From Xenopus tropicalis (lineage: Eukaryota; Chordata; Amphibia; Anura; Pipidae), in contig NC_030681.2 in assembly GCF_000004195.4 (NCBI RefSeq), positions 140,860,006 through 140,924,005 of the forward strand: 64,000 nucleotides of DNA, read 5' to 3'. The translations under genes and the position numbers were made by a program. Numbering within the stretch: position 1 is the stretch's first letter; each line of letters opens with the position of its first letter. A model generated the notes under the pieces. That model was not told the DNA's origin. It made no database searches and saw only the letters and a program-made list of their open reading frames with translations. Shown here piece by piece: positions 56,714 through 64,000 of this stretch.

Positions 56714-56883
56714 GTTTAAGCACTGTTTAATCTTATTGTTGTGAGAGTGGGAGATGGACATCCCTGTTTCCATAGTAGGTCTTTTTAGGCTCAGTCCAAC
56801 ATTGTGAATATCTGAACCATCACAATAAAATTGTTACTAGTAAATTTGATATTGTGTGTAAGGAACCCATGATAACCCTATGT

Positions 56884-57186
56884 CAGGGATCCCCAACCTT
56901 TCTTACTCGTAAGCCACATTCAAATGGAAGTGTTGGGGAGCAACACAAGCATGAAAAAAGTTCCTGGGGGTGCAAATAAGAGCTATAATTGGCTATTTGG
57001 TAGCCCCTATGTGGACTGGCAGCCTACAGGAGGCTCTGTTTGGCTTTACATTGGGATTTATGCAACCAAAAGTTGCCCCCAAGCCAGAAATTAAAAAATG
57101 AGCACCTACTTTGAAGCCACTGAGAGCAACATCCAAGGGGTTGGGGAGCAACATGTTGCTCACGAGCCCCTGGTTGGGGATCACTG
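56884..57186 (+). mobile_element. hAT-type MITE, CAGGGATCCCCAACC family
   Basis: It starts CAGGGATCCCCAACC and ends GGTTGGGGATCACTG. CCCTATGT (56876-56883) and CCCTACGT (57187-57194) match at 7 of 8 positions. Confidence 0.88.
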
Positions 57187-57194
57187 CCCTACGT

Positions 57195-57600
57195 TATATG
57201 ATGAATTTCAGAATAGTTGTTGTCCCTCTATATTTAACGAGTGCTGTTCCTTTCTCTGTGCAGCCAGTATGTCCTGCATTCCTGAACACTAGTGAGCAGC
57301 AAAGGGGATACATTGTATTGCTAATGGACAATGCGGGTCCATGGGTGCATGCACCTTAACAAAGGCTGAACAACCAACAAAGGACAATTAATACAGGTTC
57401 ATTTAGTGCTTGCAACATATACCCTTAACACTTTCGGTTTGTGACGTGGACTTCAAGAATGCGGTGGAAGCCAGTGCCTACCAGACTAAACAGGTCCCCG
57501 TGTGTATTTAGTCTCATGTATTCACTAGCTACTTTGCCTCCCAGATTTGGCCCTTCTCAAGCCTAATTTAGACCTTTTGTATGTTATTTCACTGATTATA
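57195..57600. other. Unassigned sequence
   Basis: No feature supported. Confidence 0.3.
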
Positions 57601-58598
57601 CAGGTATGGTATCCCTTATCCGGAAACCCGTTATCCAGAAAGCTCCGAATTACGGAAAGCCCGTCTCCTATAGACTCCATTTTAATCAAATAATTTAGAA
57701 TTTTAAAACTGATTCCCTTTCCTCTGTAATAATAAAACAGTACCTGTACTTGATCCCAACTAAGATATAATTACCCCTTATTGGGGCAGAACAGTCCTAT
57801 TGGGTTTATTTCATGTTTAAATGATTCCCTTTTCTCTTTAATAATAAAACAGTACCTGTACTTGATCTCAACTAAGATATAATTACCCCTTATTGGGGCA
57901 GAACAGCCCTATTGGGTTTATTTCATGGTTAAATGATTCCCTTTTCTCTGTAATAATAAAACAGTACCTGTACTTGATCCCAACTAAGATATAATTACCC
58001 CTTATTGGGGGCAGAACAGCCCTATTGGGTTTATTTAATGGTTAAATGATTCCCTTTTCTCTGTAATAATAAAACAGTACCTGTACTTGATCCCAACTAA
58101 GATATAATTACCCCTTATTGCGGGCAGAACAGCCCTATTGGGTTTATTTAATGGTTAAATGATTCAATTTTCTCTATAATAATAAAACAGTTCCTGTACT
58201 TGATCCCAACTAAGATATAATTACCCCTTATTGGGGGCAGAACAGCCCTATTGGGTTTATTTAATGGTTAAATGATTCAATTTTCTCTATAATAATAAAA
58301 CAGTTCCTGTACTTGATCCCAACTAAGATATAATTACCCCTTATTGGGGGCAGAACAGCCCTATTGGGTTTATTTAATGGTTAAATGATTCAATTTTCTC
58401 TATAATAATAAAACAGTTCCTGTACTTGATCCCAACTAAGATATAATTACCCCTTATTGGGGGCAGAACAGCCCTATTGGGTTTATTTAATGGTTAAATG
58501 ATTCCCTTTTCTCTGTAATAATAAAACAGTACCTGTACTTGATCCCAACTAAGATATAATTACCCCTTATTGGGGGTAGATAACAGGTGCCATACCTG
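57601..58598 (+). mobile_element. TA-MITE with about eight units; right arm deleted
   Basis: It starts CAGGTATGGTATCCCTTATC. After the array the sequence jumps from CTTATTGGGGGTAGATAA to CAGGTGCCATACCTG and then TA, so the whole right arm except the last bases is missing. Three consecutive units share the variant GATTCAATTTTCTCTATAAT, a clear sign of local unit copying. Confidence 0.9.
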
Positions 58599-59067
58599 TA
58601 CAAAAGGGGACAAAGTTGTACGAGGAGCAGAAAAAGCAAGTGGCAGCAGGATTTTCTGGCACTGAATTGTACACATAATATTTTTGTTTTGCCTCTTTGA
58701 AACAATGCCAGGGCAGTACAGTACGGGGACGTTTACACTGTAAATACACTTGTGATGATCAGCAGAGGAAGCACCCATATTGTGCATTCATAGTCATAAC
58801 ACTACACCGAATAGGTTCTGGAATGCCATTCAAAACAAACAAGACTAATTTCCAGCAATAAATATGAAACAGTGAAAGTGACATTCCTGCAATAAAGAAT
58901 GTATTTATCTTGAAGCTGTTTCTCAGACTGTAAAACCGTAGAAACAGCAGTACTTTTTTATCTGCTGCAGAAAATGACAGTGGGTGTACTTAAAAATGTA
59001 CTGAAAATACAACAAACTGTATATTCTAGAAACATAGCAGTGTTCACTATATAACCTGAGCTTAGGG
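58599..59067. other. Unassigned sequence
   Basis: No feature supported. Confidence 0.3.
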
Positions 59068-59920
59068 GCCCACTCACTAAACTGTATATATAGAATATAA
59101 ATGTCACACTATCCTGTATATATAGAATATAAATGTCACACTATCCTGTATATATAGAATATAAATGTCACACTGTCCTGTATATATAGAATATAAATGT
59201 CACACTATACTGTATATATAGAATATAAATGTCACACTATCCTGTATATATAGAATATAAATGTCACACTATCCTGTATATATAGAATATAAATGGCACA
59301 CTATCCTGTATATATAGAATATAAATGTCACACTATACTGTATACAGGTATAGGACCTGTTATCCAGAATGCTCGGGACCAAGGGTATTCCGGATAAGGG
59401 ATCTTTCCGTAATTTGGATCTCCATACCTTAAGTCTCCTAAAAAATCAATAAAACATTAATTAAACCCAATAGGATTGTTTGACATCCAATAAGGATTAA
59501 TTATAACTTAGTTGGGATCAAGTACAGGTACTGTTTTATTATTACAGAGAAAAAGATAATCAGTTTTAAAATTCTGAATTATTTGATTAAAATAGAGTCT
59601 ATGGGGTACAAGCTTTCTGTAATTCGGAGCTTTCTGGATAACGGGTTTCCAGATAAGGGATCCTATACCTGTAAATAGAATATAAATGTCACACTATACT
59701 GTATATATAGAATATAAATGTCACACTATCCTGTATATATAGAATATAAATGTCACACTATCCTGTATATATAGAATATAAATGTCACACTATCCTGTAT
59801 ATATAGAATATAAATGTCACACTATCCTGTATATATAGAATATAAATGTCACACTATCCTGTATATATAGAATATAAATGTCACACTATCCTGTATATAT
59901 AGAATATACATGTCACAATA
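59068..59920 (+). repeat. 32-bp tandem array split by a TA-MITE
   Basis: About 8 units before and about 8 after the MITE of CTGTATATATAGAATATAAA plus TGTCACACTATC. The left edge GGGGCCCACTCACTAA resembles the GGGGC-type MITE ends at 9543 and 14606, suggesting a host element, but no matching right end is visible. Confidence 0.9.
59345..59671 (-). mobile_element. TA-MITE (simple) inserted in the 32-bp array
   Basis: It starts CAGGTATAGGACCTGTTATC and ends GGGATCCTATACCTG with TA outside; the 32-bp repeat continues on both sides. Confidence 0.92.
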
Positions 59921-60204
59921 CAAGGCTAATTAGTAATTTCTAATTACTAAACGGCAACTCTAAAACCAGTTTAATTAGCACCAGAATAGAATAGCCAGCC
60001 CTGTAACATCAACTTATATGACAGGCAAACCTTATTTTCTGCTTTATAATTTGCTACGACCCCTAAGCTTAGATTGTCAACAGCTGCCCAGAGCCCACTG
60101 CAGTGTCGCAGACACTTTCCAAGATAGTGACCCCCTGTGACAAGTTTGACGTCCTGTATCATTGCTACTATTGAGGTGCTGATAGTTTAGGCTGGTGCAG
60201 TAAG
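59921..60204. other. T2-like fragment and unassigned sequence
   Basis: TTTGCTACGACCCCTAAGCT near 60050 resembles the interior of the T2-like element at 47144. No ends are visible. Confidence 0.35.
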
Positions 60205-62005
60205 TTACCCCTTATTGGGGGCAGAACAATCCTATTGGGTTTATTTCATGGTTAAATGATTCCCTTTTCTCTGTAATAATAAAACAGTACAGGTATAGGA
60301 CCCATCATCCAGAATGCTCGGGACCAAGGGTATTCCGGATAAGGGGTCTTTCCGTAATTTGGATCTCAACACCTTAAGTCTACTAAAAAATCAATAAAAC
60401 ATTAATTAAACCCAATAGGATTGTTTTGCATCCAATAAGGATTATTTATATCTTAGTTGGATCAATTCCAAGGTACCGTTTTATTTCTACACAGAAAAAG
60501 GAAATCAGTTTTACAATTCTGAATTATTTGATTATAATGGAGTCTATGGGAGACGGGCTTTCCGTAATTCGGAGCTTTCTGGATAACGGGTTTCCGGATA
60601 AGGGGTCCGATACCTGTACCTGTACTTGATCCCAACTAAGATATAATTACCCCTTATTGGGGCAGAACAGTCCTATTGGGTTTATTTAATGGTTAAATGA
60701 TTCCCTTTTCTCTGTAATAATAAAACAGTACCTGTACTTGATCCCAACTAAGATATAATTACCCCTTATTGGGGGCAGAACAGCCCTATTGGGTTTATTT
60801 AATGGTTAAATGATTCCCTTTTCTCTGTAATAATAAAACAGTACCTGTACTTGATCCCAACTAAGATATAATTACCCCTTATTGGGGGCAGAACAGCCCT
60901 ATTGGGTTTATTTAATGGTTAAATGATTCCCTTTTCTCTGTAATAATAAAACAGTACCTGTACTTGATCCCAACTAAGATATAATTACCCCTTATTGGGG
61001 GCAGAACAGCCCTATTGGGTTTATTTCATGGTTAAATGATTCCCTTTTCTCTGTAATAATAAAACAGTACCTGTACTTGATCCCAACTAAGATATAATTA
61101 CCCCTTATTGGGGCAGAACAGCCCTATTGGGTTTATTTCATGGTTAAATGATTCCCTTTTCTCTGTAATAATAAAACAGTACCTGTACTTGATCCCAACT
61201 AAGATATAATTACCCCTTATTGGGGGCAGAACAGCCCTATTGGGTTTATTTCATGGTTAAATGATTCCCTTTTCTCTGTAATAATAAAACAGTACCTGTA
61301 CTTGATCCCAACTAAGATATAATTACCCCTTATTGGGGCAGAACAGCCCTATTGGGTTTATTTCATGGTTAAATGATTCCCTTTTCTCTGTAATAATAAA
61401 ACAGTACCTGTACTTGATCCCAACTAAGATATAATTACCCCTTATTGGGGGCAGAACAGCCCTATTGGGTTTATTTCATGGTTAAATGATTCCCTTTTCT
61501 CTGTAATAATAAAACAGTACCTGTACTTGATCCCAACTAAGATATAATTACCCCTTATTGGGGCAGAACAGCCCTATTGGGTTTATTTCATGGTTAAATG
61601 ATTCCCTTTTCTCTGTAATAATAAAACAGTACCTGTACTTGATCCCAACTAAGATATAATTACCCCTTATTGGGGGCAGAACAGCCCTATTGGGTTTATT
61701 TAATGGTTAAATGATTCCCTTTTCTCTGTAATAATAAAACAGTACCTGTACTTGATCCCAACTAAGATATAATTACCCCTTATTGGGGGCAGAACAGCCC
61801 TATTGGGTTTATTTCATGGTTAAATGATTCCCTTTTCTCTGTAATAATAAAACAGTACCTGTACTTGATCCCAACTAAGATATAATTACCCCTTATTGGG
61901 GGCAGAACAGCTATTGGGTTTAAATGTGTATGTTTAAATTATTTTTTAGTAGAATTAAGGTATGGTGATCCAAATTATGGAAAGATCCCTTATCTGGAAA
62001 AAATG
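60205..62005 (+). mobile_element. TA-MITE remnant with a 12-unit 113-bp array
   Basis: The left end is missing (it begins inside a unit at 60205). The array continues to about 61915 and is followed by a decayed right arm (AGTAGAATTAAGGTATGGTG ... CTTATCTGGAAAA) without its terminus. A second TA-MITE interrupts the first unit. Confidence 0.9.
60290..60616 (-). mobile_element. TA-MITE nested in the 113-bp array of its own family
   Basis: The unit sequence AAAACAGTACCTGTACTTG is split after AAAACAGTA: the insert starts CAGGTATAGGACCCATCATC, ends GGTCCGATACCTG, and the unit resumes as TACCTGTACTTG. TA at 60288-60289 and 60617-60618 is thus a demonstrable target duplication. The insert is a simple copy without array. 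Confidence 0.95.
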
Positions 62006-62059
62006 TAATAAAATGTAATACAAATGTACTAAAATTCAAATTTTTTTGCTGTGCTTTTT

Positions 62060-62660
62060 TTTTGAGTTTTCAATGAATTTCCCCCTTATCATTGGCAGAA
62101 TGGCAGTAACAACATTTGCAAGCCCGCAGGTTCCACGGGAATTTATTTATTACGTACTGCCATCTGATAGCAAACTGACAGAATCCTCTCGTCATTCGGA
62201 ATCCCCTCCTTTACGGCTCTTTCGAGATTGTTGACACAAGTCATTTTCAAGTGTTGAAAGCGCATTTATTTTGAGAGATAAAAAGAAGATTGATGTTTTC
62301 CTTGAGCAAATGGTCTTTAAAGGCAATGAGACTCGTCAGCGGTATTTACATACCTTTCAGATTGAATTGGGCAATGCAACAAGCTGGGTTTATTATCTAG
62401 CGGCTCAAACAGAAATGCCGCTTAGTAGTAATTGCCGACTGTCAAGTTAAATATTTTCAGAACTGTGTTTAGAATGTAAATATTTGCCATATGTACAGTG
62501 TTATTTATTATTACTATTAGCCCTGTATTTATACAGCGCCATGTGCTCCGTACCTGAGTGAAATAACACGTTCCACTCAAGTGTGTGATTCTTTCAAGAT
62601 AACCCATTTAAGATAAAATTACACTGTTAATTAGTAACCGCGCCGGCGCTCAAGGCGGCC
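62060..62660. other. Candidate conserved non-coding element
   Basis: Repeat-free sequence with long complex segments (CGTACTGCCATCTGATAGCA, GGCAATGAGACTCGTCAGCG, TGGGCAATGCAACAAGCTGG). A small TTTATACAGCGCC scrap near 62527 is L2-like. No long coding frame. Regulatory role is inference. Confidence 0.3.
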
Positions 62661-62990
62661 AACGAGCCGAACATAAACAACACTGAGATAAAATTGGAAC
62701 ATTTTAAAATATATTGGGCATTATTCACATTATTTAGGGAGAGTATCCAAGGCAGGGTACAATGTACAGACACTATAGCGCTGCTAGGGGTACATATCTC
62801 TCACTGACATGTACTAACAGGGCAAACATTCAGCTTTCTGTAAATATTTTAACCACAGCTAAAAATGTTAATTGCCCCACAAATGTTCCGCCGTCTTTCT
62901 ACGAATATGGAATTACATAATAGTGAAACAACAACTGTTTGAGGGGCATGTCACTAGTGTTATGGACTGGGGGATACAGTCAACTTGCAG
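62661..62990. other. Unassigned sequence
   Basis: No feature supported between the candidate element and the microsatellite. Confidence 0.3.
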
Positions 62991-64000
62991 ACAGATAGAT
63001 AGATAGATAGATAGATAGACAGATAGATGATAGATAATTATAAATACAGACAGAGATAATAAATAGATATATGATAGACAGATAGATATACAGACAGATA
63101 GACAGATATGATAGACAGACAGACACACAGAGATAGATGATGATATATGATAGATAGATAGATAGACAGACAGATATGATAGACAGATAGATAAACAGAT
63201 AGATAGATGGCAGATAGATATAAAGACAGATAGACATATTTGATAGATAGACAGACAGACAAAGACAGACGGATAGATAGCTAGATATACAGACAGATAT
63301 GATATATAGACAGACAGAGATAGATAGATGATAGATATATGATAGATAGATAGATGATAGATAGATGATAGATAGATGATAGATAGATAGATGATAGATA
63401 TATGATAGACAGATAGATAGACAAATAGATTTAGTTGAGTAGAAAATGAGTAGATAGATATACAGACAGATATGATAGATAGATGATAGATAGATAGATA
63501 GATGATAGATAGATAGATGATAGATAGATAGATAGATGATAGATAGATGAGAGATAGATGATATATAGATAGATAGATAGATAGATGATAGATAGATAGA
63601 TAGATGATAGATAGATGATATATAGATAGATAGATAGATAGATGATAGATAGATAGATTGATGATAGATATATGATAGACAGATAGATAGACAAATAGAT
63701 TTAGTTGAGTAGAAAATGAGTAGATAGATATACAGACAGATATGATAGATAGATGATAGATAGATAGATAGATGATAGATAGATAGATGATAGATAGATA
63801 GATAGATGATAGATAGATGATATATAGATAGATAGATAGATGATAGATAGATAGATGATAGATAGATGATATATAGATAGATAGATAGATGATAGATAGA
63901 TAGATTGATGATAGATATATGATAGACAGATAGATAGACAAATAGATTTAGTTGAGTAGAAAATGAGTAGATAGATATACAGACAGATATGATAGATAGA
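62991..64000 (+). repeat. GATA/GACA microsatellite, continues past the window
   Basis: Over 1 kb of GATA with GACA, GATG and ATATGATA interruptions. The block containing ACAAATAGATTTAGTTGAGT recurs near 63422, 63690 and 63938, so larger segments of about 250-270 bp were duplicated within it. The long minus-strand frames rich in Tyr, Leu, Ser and Ile are not genes. Confidence 0.97.

Noticed and set aside
62913..63941. 342-codon frame rich in Tyr, Ile, Ser and Leu
   Set aside because: Translation of the GATA microsatellite.

Overview
This is vertebrate DNA, almost certainly from a Xenopus frog (X. tropicalis is my best guess). The evidence is the very dense set of short DNA transposons (MITEs) with TA, TTA, TTAA and 8-bp hAT target duplications, a Tc1-like element, a Ngaro-type tyrosine-recombinase retrotransposon, tRNA-derived and L2-tailed SINE-like repeats and a GATA microsatellite. 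I see no host protein-coding exon, tRNA, rRNA or CRISPR array that I can support. The window reads as intergenic or intronic sequence, with a few stretches of repeat-free, unusually structured sequence that could be conserved non-coding elements.

Layout. 0.6-1.6 kb: a hAT MITE with a GC-rich minisatellite, duplicated in tandem with its flank. 2.2-5.5 kb: two hAT MITEs, a tRNA-derived SINE, a simple TA-MITE and a TTAA element. 8-11.5 kb: a TA-MITE with an array, a TTAA element, then a 52-bp array inside a MITE. 12.4-13.7 kb: an old local duplication with a hAT insertion in only one copy. 13.7-22.5 kb: four TA-MITEs with 113-bp arrays, one of them split by a PIF/Harbinger-like MITE, plus a decayed LINE piece. 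25.3-26.9 kb: a complete Tc1-like element whose transposase has one frameshift near its end. 28.7-35.6 kb: a Ngaro-like retrotransposon on the minus strand (gag, RT/RNase H, tyrosine recombinase, SGNH hydrolase) with split direct repeats. 35.7-46.4 kb: TTAA and hAT elements with arrays, three more TA-MITEs, two 87-bp arrays meeting near a palindrome, and an L1-like ORF1 relic. 47-58.6 kb: T2-like, TTAA and fold-back elements, three TA-MITEs and a third 87-bp array inside a hAT MITE. 59-62 kb: a 32-bp array split by a TA-MITE, then a 113-bp array into which another copy of the same MITE has inserted. 63-64 kb: a GATA microsatellite running off the window.

How the parts relate. The proteins with a plausible molecular function all belong to mobile elements. 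The retrotransposon ORFs form one replication unit: Gag packages RNA, RT/RNase H copies it, the recombinase integrates a circular copy, and the SGNH domain has an unknown accessory role. The short elements lack coding capacity and would depend on transposases supplied from elsewhere. The main theme is that several unrelated MITE families each carry an internal tandem array. One array has a period divisible by three and therefore makes long false reading frames.
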